Origin: W425 sp964503235
GTDB lineage: Bacteria > Chloroflexota > Dehalococcoidia > Dehalococcoidales > RBG-16-60-22
Reading direction: 5' to 3'
DNA length: 16,871 nucleotides
Assembly: GCA_964503235.1 (NCBI GenBank)
Contig: CAZCZJ010000050.1
Coordinates: 1 to 16,871 of the forward strand
Shown here: positions 1 through 6,564 of the stretch, one piece after another
How positions within the stretch are numbered: position 1 is the stretch's first letter
How the letters are laid out: each line of letters begins with the position of its first letter
Notes under the pieces: generated by a model
Told to the model about the DNA's origin: nothing
The model's input: the letters and a program-made list of their open reading frames with translations, nothing else
Database searches by the model: none
Made by a program: the position numbers and the translations under genes

Positions 1-1010
1 AGGTTATTGATTTAATCGCTCCTTTCACCAAGGGCGGTAAAATCGGCGCCTACGGTGGTGCCGGCGTCGGCAAGACGGTTATCATCCAGGAGCTTATCCG
101 CAATATCGCCGCCGTGCACGGTGGTTTCTCCGTTTTCACCGGTATTGGAGAACGTTCCCGTGAAGGCAACGACCTCTGGAACGAGATGAAAGAAGCCGGC
201 GTTATGGACAAGATGGTCATGGTCTTCGGCCAGATGAACGAGCCCCCCGGCGTGCGTCTCCGCGTGGGACTGACCGGACTGACCATGGCGGAATACTTCC
301 GAGATGTTGAAGGACAGGACGTCTTGCTCTTCATCGACAATATTTATCGCTACACGCTGGCTGGCATGGAAGTCTCCGCCTTATTGGGTCGCATGCCCTC
401 GGCGGTGGGCTACCAGCCGACGCTGGCTACAGAGATGGGCGAACTCCAGGAGAGGATTGCCTCCACCAAGAAAGGCTCGATTACCTCGTTTCAGGCTATC
501 TATGTCCCCGCCGATGACTATACCGACCCCGGTGTCGTTACCACCTTCGGCCATCTCGACGCCGTGGTAGCCCTCGACCGGTCCATTGCCGAGCAGGGAC
601 TGTACCCCGCCGTCAACCCGCTCACATCGACCTCCCGCATATTGGACCCGAACGTCGTTGGCGGGGAGCATTACCAGGTGGCTCGCGAGGTTCAGAGGGT
701 TTTGCAGAGATATCAGGACCTCCAGGATATTATCGCCATCCTGGGCATTGAGGAGCTCAGTGAAGAAGACAAGACGACTGTCGCCCGCGCCCGCCGCATT
801 CAGCGTTTTCTTTCACAGCCCATGTTCGTCACCGAGGTCTTTACCGGGCGCGCCGGCAAGTACGTGAAGGTAGAAGATACCGTGCGCGGTTTCAAGGAGA
901 TTCTGGAAGGCAAGTACGATGACCTGCCGGAGCAGGCATTTTATATGGTAGGCGGCATTGAAGAGGTCCCCGAAGCCGCCAGGGCATTGGGAGTTGAAGC
1001 CGATGGCTAA
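1..1010 (+). CDS. atpD: ATP synthase F1 subunit beta, 3' part (5' end outside window)
   Basis: This is the catalytic beta subunit of F1, which makes or hydrolyses ATP at the membrane-bound F1Fo complex. The frame is open from base 3, so 335 C-terminal residues are visible and roughly 130 N-terminal residues lie upstream of the window. The P-loop GGAGVGKT is encoded near bases 51-80, followed by the GERSREGNDL segment, the GRMPSAVGYQPTLATEMG segment, the EELSEEDK version of the DELSEED lever, and the FLSQPMFVTEVFTG region. The family segment normally reading IDNIFRFTQAG is IDNIYRYTLAG here. The stop overlaps the atpC start by 8 bases, so the two are translationally coupled as the end of an atp operon. 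Identification is secure. Confidence 0.98.
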   Translation, partial: VIDLIAPFTKGGKIGAYGGAGVGKTVIIQELIRNIAAVHGGFSVFTGIGERSREGNDLWNEMKEAGVMDKMVMVFGQMNEPPGVRLRVGLTGLTMAEYFRDVEGQDVLLFIDNIYRYTLAGMEVSALLGRMPSAVGYQPTLATEMGELQERIASTKKGSITSFQAIYVPADDYTDPGVVTTFGHLDAVVALDRSIAEQGLYPAVNPLTSTSRILDPNVVGGEHYQVAREVQRVLQRYQDLQDIIAILGIEELSEEDKTTVARARRIQRFLSQPMFVTEVFTGRAGKYVKVEDTVRGFKEILEGKYDDLPEQAFYMVGGIEEVPEAARALGVEADG

Positions 1011-1428
1011 CATCAAGCTGGAGATTGTCACCGCCGAGCGCATCGTCTACACCGAGGATGTTGATATTGTTATCGCCCCCGGTGCTGAAGGTCAGCTGGG
1101 TATCTTGCCCCACCACGCCCCGCTGATGACTATCCTCCAGTCCGGTGAGATTCTCGCCCGCCGGGGCGCCGAGGAGGATATCATGGCTATTTCCGGTGGC
1201 TTTCTCGAGGTCAGACCCGACCGCGTTATTATCCTGGCGGACAGCGCCGAGAGGGCTGAAGAGATAGATGAAGCCCGCGCCGAGGCTGCCAGAGAACGCG
1301 CCGAACAGAGGATTAAGGAGAGAGGTGCTGCCCCCGATATCGATTTGGCTCGTGTGGAGGCGTCGCTGCGCCGCGCCATGGCGCGCCTTTCGGTGCTGGA
1401 AAAGGTAAAACGACGCCGTAAACTGTAA
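1003..1428 (+). CDS. atpC: ATP synthase F1 subunit epsilon
   Basis: The 141-residue epsilon subunit belongs to the central rotor stalk of F1Fo ATP synthase and can inhibit ATP hydrolysis. The N-terminal beta-sandwich carries the family hallmarks PGAEGQLGILPHHAPL (about residues 26-41) and a GGFLEV strand (about 65-70). The rest is an Ala/Glu/Arg-rich helical hairpin typical of the epsilon C-terminal domain. I chose the ATG at 1003 because it follows a GGGAG stretch at a suitable distance and begins with the standard strand; an in-frame ATG at 958 would run 45 bases further into atpD without a better ribosome site. It overlaps the atpD stop by 8 bases. Downstream the convergent metF begins at its stop, 71 bases away. 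Confidence 0.95.
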   Translation: MANIKLEIVTAERIVYTEDVDIVIAPGAEGQLGILPHHAPLMTILQSGEILARRGAEEDIMAISGGFLEVRPDRVIILADSAERAEEIDEARAEAARERAEQRIKERGAAPDIDLARVEASLRRAMARLSVLEKVKRRRKL

Positions 1429-1499
1429 CCAACTATTTATTTTTTCCAGAACTTTTCTGGTGTGGTCAGAGCCGTTCCAGCGAAGGGGTCAACTTCCGG

Positions 1500-2375
1500 T
1501 TATAGTTCCGCTTCTTTAATAACCTCGGGCACCAGTTCGTCCCAGCCCAGCGGCATAATATGAACGCCCTGGCATAGCGGCTTTATCTGCCGGATAATCC
1601 GTGCCGTTATCTCTACCGCCTGCTTCTTGCGGTCTTCCTTTGGGGTCCCGGACATTTCATCGATAATGCTCTCCGGGACGGTAATACCGGCCACGTTTTC
1701 ATTCATGAACTTGGCCATGGCGACACCCTTGAGAATCACTATTCCGGCGATAACCGGTACGTTGAATCCCTGTACCCGGTTCATGAAATTTTCCAATTTA
1801 TCCGCTTCATAGATGGCCTGGGTTTGAAAGAAGCTGGCCCCGGCCTCTATTTTCTTCTTCATCTTGATAATCTGCGGCTCCACCGGGTCGGCACCCGGGG
1901 TTACCACCGCCCCCAGGAACAACGATGGCCTGCTTTCCAGTTCGTGGCCGGACATGTCATACCCCTGGTTCAGTGTGCTGGCTGCCTTGAGGAGTTGTAC
2001 CGAATCCAGATCATAGACCGGTTTGGCCTCGGCATGGTCACCCATGATGGGATGGTCGCCGGTAAGGCATAAAACGTTCTCGATGCCTAATGCCCAGGCG
2101 CTCAACAGGTCCGATTGCAGGGCCAGCCGGTTCCGGTCGCGACAGGTAAGCTGGTAAATGGGTTCCAGACGCCGCTCCACCAGTTTGCAGGAAACCGCCA
2201 GCGAACCGATTCTGAATACCGCACTCTGGAGGTCGGTGACGTTGATGGCGGTGACGTAGTCCCGGAGTACCTCGGCATCGTGCAGGCACCGGCTAATATC
2301 TACTCCCTTCGGCGGTCCGATTTCTCCGGTAACGACAAATTCTCCGCCGCTCAGCTTCTCTTTCAGTTTACTCAT
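1500..2375 (-). CDS. metF: Methylenetetrahydrofolate reductase, MetF type
   Basis: This 291-residue protein fits the FAD-dependent TIM-barrel reductase that converts 5,10-methylene-THF to 5-methyl-THF. Visible features are the catalytic-type Glu at residue 18 in GEIGPPKG, the FAD/folate segment TCRDRNR (77-83), LTGDHP (104-109), the AGASFFQTQ strand (178-186) and a C-terminal GVHIMPLGW (270-278). An AAGGAG ribosome site precedes the ATG. The gene lies 42 bases behind metV in the same direction, so the two form an operon. In acetogens such as Moorella, MetF works in complex with the iron-sulfur/zinc protein MetV and not as a simple NADH enzyme (family knowledge). The context therefore suggests a Wood-Ljungdahl methyl-branch role more than a purely methionine-biosynthetic one; that is inference. 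Confidence 0.9.
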   Translation of the reverse strand: MSKLKEKLSGGEFVVTGEIGPPKGVDISRCLHDAEVLRDYVTAINVTDLQSAVFRIGSLAVSCKLVERRLEPIYQLTCRDRNRLALQSDLLSAWALGIENVLCLTGDHPIMGDHAEAKPVYDLDSVQLLKAASTLNQGYDMSGHELESRPSLFLGAVVTPGADPVEPQIIKMKKKIEAGASFFQTQAIYEADKLENFMNRVQGFNVPVIAGIVILKGVAMAKFMNENVAGITVPESIIDEMSGTPKEDRKKQAVEITARIIRQIKPLCQGVHIMPLGWDELVPEVIKEAEL

Positions 2376-2417
2376 TATTTATTACTACTCCTTACTCCTT
2401 GCTTTGAGTTTGTTTGG

Positions 2418-3137
2418 CTAGTCTTTCCGGGAGATTGACAGCTCTCCGGCGAGAGACTTGAAGGTCGCCCCGGATTCAATCATGGTCAGGGAGCGCGGTC
2501 GGCTCCACCGTGAATTATTCTTGGGTTGCTGGTATTTATCCATTTCGTTCAGACGGCCTAATTTCTTAAGACGGTCGTAAATGAGCTGCCAGCCGCAGTC
2601 ACGCGTCCGGTCAACCTCGCATTTACCGTCTTTAGCTCCGCCGCAGGGACCGTTGAGCAGGCTCTTGGCGCAGAGTGTTACCGGGCACAGGCCTCCGGTG
2701 TATTCAACAATACACTCGCCGCAAAGTGAACAATATTCGGTAATAAAATCGTCGGTTACCGTTTCACCACCGAAAATGGTATCGCATCCCGGATGGACCA
2801 TTCCCCCGTCGGTGGCGTCCATCACTGTATGAAAGCCTTGACCACAGGCAAGAACTAAAAAGGAGTCTGCCTGTTCGATTTCCTTGCCATATTCCTCTTG
2901 GAGCACTTTTTTAGTATTGGAGAGTTTGCACAGCGATATACCCTTTGGTTGGGGTACACACTGTCCAATCACATTAACTCCTCTTTTCTTTAGCCGCTCT
3001 GCCATTTCTTCAGTCTCGGGTATACCCCCGGAATGGCATTTGGCGGCACAGTTGTCGCAGCCTACCACGAAAACCCGCTCACCGGGTTGCAAGTACCCTA
3101 TTATTTCATCGATTGGCTTTTGAATTGTTGCGTGCAC
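2418..3137 (-). CDS. metV: MetV-type zinc/Fe-S partner of methylenetetrahydrofolate reductase (MTHFR C-terminal domain protein)
   Basis: A 239-residue cysteine-rich protein with a GTG start preceded by a perfect AGGAGG seven bases upstream (3145-3150). Cysteines cluster at 27/30/34 (CDNCAAKC), 60, 70, 98 and 118, then 136/139/142 (CSLCGEC), 151/156 (CPVTLC), 165 (NGPCGG), 173 and 181. The run from CPVTLCAKSLLNGPCGG to the following CEVDR and DCGW is the signature of the MTHFR C-terminal family (PF12225), which stands alone as MetV in acetogens. It is the first gene of a two-gene operon with metF. The likely role is electron transfer to or assembly of the MetF complex in the cytoplasm. The last 35 residues look less structured. 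The family call is firm; the exact electron donor cannot be seen here. Confidence 0.88.
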   Translation of the reverse strand: MHATIQKPIDEIIGYLQPGERVFVVGCDNCAAKCHSGGIPETEEMAERLKKRGVNVIGQCVPQPKGISLCKLSNTKKVLQEEYGKEIEQADSFLVLACGQGFHTVMDATDGGMVHPGCDTIFGGETVTDDFITEYCSLCGECIVEYTGGLCPVTLCAKSLLNGPCGGAKDGKCEVDRTRDCGWQLIYDRLKKLGRLNEMDKYQQPKNNSRWSRPRSLTMIESGATFKSLAGELSISRKD

Positions 3138-3226
3138 GTATAGTCCTCCTATTTTTTTGTGTATTGCCTACAGGATGGCAATGTTGTTGGATTGGTTAGG
3201 GGATACAGGGTAGTTAATCCAACTAA

Positions 3227-3256
3227 ATATTACCATAGGGGGGTATGGTTATTCAA
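3227..3256 (-). promoter_or_regulatory. Candidate promoter of metV-metF with palindromic spacer
   Basis: On the minus strand, TTGAAT (3251-3256) and TAATAT (3227-3232) are separated by 18 bases. The spacer is almost entirely an inverted repeat, CCATA-CCCCCC-TATGG. Each hexamer matches consensus at 4 of 6 positions. The implied start near 3220 gives a leader of about 80 bases. Confidence 0.4.
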
Positions 3257-3270
3257 TAGATTTAAGATAA

Positions 3271-3289
3271 CGCCAGGCATTACCTGGTG
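3271..3289 (-). terminator. Possible terminator after rimM
   Basis: A 7-bp stem (one G-U pair) with a 5-base loop lies about 50 bases past the rimM stop on the minus strand and is followed by TTATCTTAAA, which is only a weak T tract. It is placed sensibly at the end of the rpsP-khpA-rimM operon. Confidence 0.3.
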
Positions 3290-3338
3290 GACGGCTCTAA
3301 AATGCGCGTGGAAAAGGCTGCAATGAGGATGGCTTATT

Positions 3339-3620
3339 TCAGCGACTTTTTTCGTTCAACTCCAAAAGCCCTTCGATGGCTTCTATAGTGACATAGCCTT
3401 CGTCAAGATTTATTGACTGGACCACGTCCTCGATGGCGGGAATAAGGATTTCTCCTTTATCACTCCGGACAACATAGTTATCGTTGCTCTGCCCGGTAAT
3501 GATATCGCTGATGGTGCCGATAAACTCGGCCCGGGTCGTAATTACCCGCAGCCCGATAATCTGCACATGCGAATATTCTCTCTCGGGCAGGGGAGTTTCC
3601 CGGTTGGATTCCGTTTCCAT
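3339..3620 (-). CDS. rimM: RimM-like protein reduced to the C-terminal PRC-barrel domain
   Basis: RimM assists maturation of the 30S head by binding S19. A normal RimM has about 165-180 residues: an N-terminal RimM domain and a C-terminal PRC barrel. This frame gives only 93 residues. PLPEREYSHVQIIGLRV (about 11-27) matches the inter-domain/early PRC segment, and GEILIPAIEDVV (55-66) and the final EGLLEL match the end of the PRC barrel. The frame is closed upstream by TAG at 3636-3638, and only 113 bases separate it from khpA, too few to hold the missing domain in any frame. No strong ribosome site precedes the ATG. It sits in the usual rpsP-khpA-rimM order, but trmD and rplS do not follow. 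It may be a domain-reduced gene or a remnant. Confidence 0.7.
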   Translation of the reverse strand: METESNRETPLPEREYSHVQIIGLRVITTRAEFIGTISDIITGQSNDNYVVRSDKGEILIPAIEDVVQSINLDEGYVTIEAIEGLLELNEKSR

Positions 3621-3644
3621 GAAATGCTCGCCGCGCTAGCGTAT

Positions 3645-3711
3645 CTCTCGTAATCGAGAGTCACATACTTTCAAGAGGGGAATATAATGTACGCTTCCCG
3701 TCTGTGGGAAG
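3645..3711. repeat. Two short hairpins filling the khpA-rimM gap
   Basis: CTCTCG-TAAT-CGAGAG (3645-3660) and CTTCCC-6 bases-GGGAAG (3694-3711) are perfect 6-bp-arm inverted repeats in the 113-base gap where the N-terminal half of rimM would be expected. Neither has a T tract on either strand, so they are not convincing terminators. Confidence 0.5.
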
Positions 3712-3733
3712 TAACTTGTTGGCGGGAGACAAC

Positions 3734-3961
3734 CTACATAATTTCCAATCTGACTCTGGTGGCGGCTTTGGCTGCTTTTACTCTGAGCAGAGTGCGCATG
3801 GCCTGAGCTATCTGGCCTTGCTTGCCGATGATTCGCCCTTTATCGTCATCGGCCACGGTGAGTTTCAGGGTAATCCCATCATCATTCGTTTCCTCTTCAA
3901 TGCTCACCGCATCGGGCTCATTGACGATCGACTTGGCGATGTACTCCACTAGGTCTTTCAT
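3734..3961 (-). CDS. khpA: KH-domain RNA-binding protein KhpA
   Basis: A 75-residue single KH domain, the full length for this family. The RNA-binding GxxG loop is GKQG at residues 46-49 within GRIIGKQGQ, followed by the helix AQAMRTLL. KhpA-type proteins bind RNA and are found next to rpsP in many bacteria (family knowledge). Its ATG overlaps the rpsP stop in an ATGA quartet, with AAGGAGA just upstream inside rpsP, so its translation is coupled to S16. Confidence 0.93.
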   Translation of the reverse strand: MKDLVEYIAKSIVNEPDAVSIEEETNDDGITLKLTVADDDKGRIIGKQGQIAQAMRTLLRVKAAKAATRVRLEIM

Positions 3962-4227
3962 GTCTTCTCCTTGACAAGTTTGAACTTCTCCAGAACACCT
4001 GCCTTGTCTAGCAGTCTGGCGGTAGTATTTGTCGGAATAGCTCCTTGCTTCAGCCAGTGCAGTGCTTTCTCCTCTTTGACAACTATCGTTTCTGGGTCTG
4101 TCAGGGGGTCGTAATGTCCCACGATATCAATAAAAGCCCCGTCCCGGGGTGCCCGGATATCCGCAACTACCAGTCTGTAACTGGGTTTTTTCTTCGCGCC
4201 AACACGTCTCAGTCGAATTTTTAACAT
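3958..4227 (-). CDS. rpsP: 30S ribosomal protein S16
   Basis: An 89-residue protein with the S16 hallmarks: MLKIRLRRVGAKKKPSYR at the N terminus, DIVGHYDP near residue 34 and the ALHWLKQGAIPTNT segment near 55-68. S16 is a primary binding protein of the 30S platform/body and is required for assembly. It is the first gene of the rpsP-khpA-rimM operon and has its own consensus promoter about 45 bases upstream. Assignment is secure. Confidence 0.97.
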   Translation of the reverse strand: MLKIRLRRVGAKKKPSYRLVVADIRAPRDGAFIDIVGHYDPLTDPETIVVKEEKALHWLKQGAIPTNTTARLLDKAGVLEKFKLVKEKT

Positions 4228-4269
4228 TTATACCTGACCTTTTTCAGTTTTCAGTAATACACGTCACCT

Positions 4270-4298
4270 ATTATGCACTATTAATATATAGCTGTCAA
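4270..4298 (-). promoter_or_regulatory. Promoter of rpsP operon
   Basis: On the minus strand TTGACA (4293-4298) is followed after exactly 17 bases by CATAAT (4270-4275), an 11-of-12 match to the sigma-70 consensus. The predicted start near 4262 leaves a leader of about 35 bases before rpsP. Confidence 0.8.
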
Positions 4299-4474
4299 TG
4301 GGAAAGGGTATAAACTTTTCTATTAGATGATTTATATGTTATTGATGTTTTTGGTAAATAGCTACGTTATCAATACATCCCATAATTACAATTTTTGGAG
4401 GTTAATTACGTTAAAATGGGGCTCCATTAACTGTTTTCGCTCTTATCGCCTCGCCAGCAGAAAAAGGAGTGTCT

Positions 4475-4499
4475 AAGAGAGGTGAAACCTCTCTTTTTA
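4475..4499 (+). terminator. Intrinsic terminator, plus strand, no recognised upstream gene
   Basis: A perfect 9-bp stem AAGAGAGGT / ACCTCTCTT with a GAA loop runs directly into TTTAATT. The T tract exists only in the plus direction. The nearest known plus-strand gene upstream is atpC, 3 kb away beyond opposing genes. Confidence 0.75.
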
Positions 4500-4505
4500 A
4501 TTCTT

Positions 4506-4565
4506 CCCCCTCTCCAAACACTCCCATCTCCTGGTTTATTCAAATATCCCCGTTTGGAGAGGGGG
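4506..4565. repeat. Long palindromic (REP-like) element
   Basis: CCCCCTCTCCAAAC (4506-4519) and its exact reverse complement (4552-4565) flank a 32-base loop. The right arm continues as CCAGGGGGTGAGG (4566-4578), a C/G-run style often seen in dispersed intergenic repeats. No second copy occurs in the window. Confidence 0.7.
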
Positions 4566-4702
4566 CCAGGGGGTGAGGTATAATAACATTTAAAAAAAAG
4601 AATATTTTACATAACAATAATATACTTAACATAACTACGAAACAAATCAAAGCTAGCCACACTCCAACCAGCCTCGATTTGTTTCCCCAGAAAAAAAGCA
4701 TC

Positions 4703-4732
4703 TTGCCTCGTGTGTACTTCTTTGTCTATAAT
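4703..4732 (+). promoter_or_regulatory. Promoter of nfi-prfB-peptidase operon
   Basis: TTGCCT (4703-4708) and a perfect TATAAT (4727-4732) are 18 bases apart. The -10 ends only six bases before the nfi ATG at 4739, so the predicted transcript would start at or next to the start codon. Confidence 0.6.
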
Positions 4733-4738
4733 CAAGGT

Positions 4739-5449
4739 ATGGACATAGTCAGGTTACATGACTGGCAGGTAACCACCACCGAAGCCATCGAAATACAGAC
4801 GAAATTAGCGGGGCGGGTATCCCGAACCGGTAATATTGACCCCCAACTCATAGCCGGCGTAGATATATCGGTGGATAGACTATCGGGTACGGGAACCGGG
4901 GCGGTGGTTGTCCTGAGCTATCCCGGGCTTGAGGTGGTGGCCGTCGAAGTAGTAACCGACCGGATTGAATTCCCGTATGTGCCCGGCCTACTGTCATTCC
5001 GCGAAGCGCCGCTGGTACTGGCTGCCTGTGAAAAGCTCGCGGTAACCCCCGACCTTTTCATCGTGGACGGGCAGGGGATAGCTCATCCGCGTCGTATAGG
5101 ACTGGCATCTCACCTGGGATTATTTTTAAGTACACCCACCATCGGTTGTGCCAAGTCACGCCTGTGCGGTGTCCATGTAGTACCGGATGATGAAGCGGGG
5201 AGTCATGCTGAATTGATAGATAAGGGTGAGATAATAGGCGCCGTCTTACGCACCAAAACGCGAGTAAAACCGGTTTATGTTTCCATCGGTCACAGCATTA
5301 GTTTACAATCGGCGATTTATTGGGTACTGGCGTGCTGCCGCGGCTATCGCCTGCCGGAGCCGACTCGACTGGCTCATCAGGCAGCGGGTGGTAATCTGAA
5401 ATTAGAATCGGTAACCCCTGACCCTCAGATTTTGAAACAGAATATATAA
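4739..5449 (+). CDS. nfi: Endonuclease V (deoxyinosine 3' endonuclease)
   Basis: This enzyme nicks DNA one phosphodiester 3' to deoxyinosine and other deaminated bases, starting alternative excision repair. From the ATG at 4739 it has 236 residues, and its key residues fall almost exactly at Thermotoga maritima numbering: D42 in AGVDIS, Y80 in the wedge-like PYVPG, E89 in SFRE, D110 and H116 in VDGQGIAHPR, K139 in GCAKS, and H213 in EPTRLAH. The coincidence supports this start over an in-frame TTG at 4679. There is no real Shine-Dalgarno sequence, and a TATAAT ends six bases upstream, so leaderless translation is likely. prfB follows 16 bases after the stop, indicating a common operon. Confidence 0.93.
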   Translation: MDIVRLHDWQVTTTEAIEIQTKLAGRVSRTGNIDPQLIAGVDISVDRLSGTGTGAVVVLSYPGLEVVAVEVVTDRIEFPYVPGLLSFREAPLVLAACEKLAVTPDLFIVDGQGIAHPRRIGLASHLGLFLSTPTIGCAKSRLCGVHVVPDDEAGSHAELIDKGEIIGAVLRTKTRVKPVYVSIGHSISLQSAIYWVLACCRGYRLPEPTRLAHQAAGGNLKLESVTPDPQILKQNI

Positions 5450-5465
5450 ACTAGAGCGAGGTATT

Positions 5466-6564
5466 ATGCCGGAGTTAAAGGACAGGCTAGATGAATTAAA
5501 AGGCCGGGTTTCCCAGGCCCTGGAGCATCTTTGACATTGCCGGTAAAGAAAAGGAAATTACTGAGCTGGAAAAGCAGTCCGCGCAGCCGGATTTCTGGAA
5601 TGACCAGGCTGGTGCCCAGAGTATCATGCGTCAGTTAGCTGAAAAGTCCAGGGTAGTGCAGCGGTGGCGTGAGATGGAAAGTAAGCTGGCTGACTTATCC
5701 GAGTTGTGTGACATATCTGGAGAGGACGATACACTTCAATCCGATGTGGAAAAAGAAGTAAATAAGCTGGCGGCTTATCTCGATGAGCTGGAATTTGAAC
5801 TGGCGTTCAACAGTGAATATGATGCCCGCAATGCCATCCTGGCAATCCATGCCGGAGCTGGCGGCACCGAGTCGCAGGACTGGGCGGAGATGCTGATGAG
5901 GATGTACCTGCGTTGGGCGGAACGCCGTGGCTACCAGACCGAGGTGCTGGATATATCACCGGGTGATGAAGCGGGTGTAAAGAGCACGGTAATCGCGGTC
6001 AACGGTGAATACGCCGCCGGATACCTGAAATCGGAGCACGGTGTCCACAGGCTGGTTCGGCTTTCACCGTTTGATGCTGACCATGCCCGGCATACATCGT
6101 TTGCTCTTGTGGAGGTAATGCCTGAAGCCGAAGCTGACGTTGATTTACAGATAGCCCCCGATGATATCAAGGTAGAGACCTTCCGCTCCAGCGGTCCCGG
6201 CGGACAGCACATGCAAAAAACGAGTAGCGCCGTCAGGATTACGCACCTGCCGACGGGACTGGTAGCCAGCTGCCAGAGCGAGCGTTCCCAGTTTATCAAT
6301 AAGGATATCGCCCTGAAAATATTAAGAGCGCGTCTGCTGGAAAGGGAACTGAAAAAAAGAGAAGAAGAAAGGGCTAAATTAAAGGGGAGAAGGATTGAAG
6401 CTGGTTGGGGCAATCAAATCAGAAGCTATGTCCTGCACCCCTATAAAATGGTAAAAGACCACCGTACCGATTATGAAACGGGTAATCCCGAAGCAGTACT
6501 TGACGGTGATCTGGATGATTTCATTACCGCTTACCTCCGGTCTTCAATGGGGCAAGAAGAATGA
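5466..6564 (+). CDS. prfB: Peptide chain release factor 2 (programmed +1 frameshift)
   Basis: RF2 reads UAA and UGA and triggers peptide release. The gene starts at ATG 5466 after a GAGG site, runs 22 codons to an in-frame TGA at 5532-5534, and continues in the +1 frame from GAC at 5533. The combined product is 365 residues, the same length as E. coli RF2. The codon-recognition tripeptide SPF lies at about 200-202 and the catalytic GGQ at about 245-247 within SGPGGQHMQKT. The slip site CTT TGA C is preceded by GGAG with three bases between, as in E. coli. The gene thus autoregulates by sensing RF2 level. Its stop TGA overlaps the next gene's ATG. Confidence 0.96.
5522..5535 (+). other. prfB programmed +1 frameshift site
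   Basis: GGAG (5522-5525), CAT spacer, then CTT TGA C (5529-5535). The internal Shine-Dalgarno-like GGAG and its three-base spacing to the slippery CTT reproduce the classical RF2 autoregulatory signal. Confidence 0.93.

Larger units (their letters stand above)
4228..4738. other. Non-coding stretch between divergent rpsP and nfi
   Basis: About 510 bases with no convincing gene. It holds, in order, the rpsP promoter, an imperfect hairpin (4410-4431, arms GTTAAAATGG and CCATTAAC), a plus-strand terminator (4475-4499), a long palindromic repeat (4506-4565), an A/T-rich stretch, and the nfi promoter. The terminator and the GGAGGT at 4397-4402 suggest that something short is transcribed on the plus strand. 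Confidence 0.6.

Noticed and set aside
1446..1460. CCAGAA-CTT-TTCTGG hairpin between atpC and metF
   Set aside because: The stem is only 6 bp, and the T run lies on the wrong side for atpC and reads as A for metF, so it is not a credible terminator.
4327..4476. A 49-codon plus-strand frame ending at the orphan terminator
   Set aside because: No ribosome site before its ATG, no recognisable motif, and composition as expected of non-coding AT-rich sequence; the GGAGGT lies inside it.
4679..4738. Upstream TTG start for endonuclease V
   Set aside because: It would place the promoter inside the coding region and add 20 residues before the conserved start of the family.
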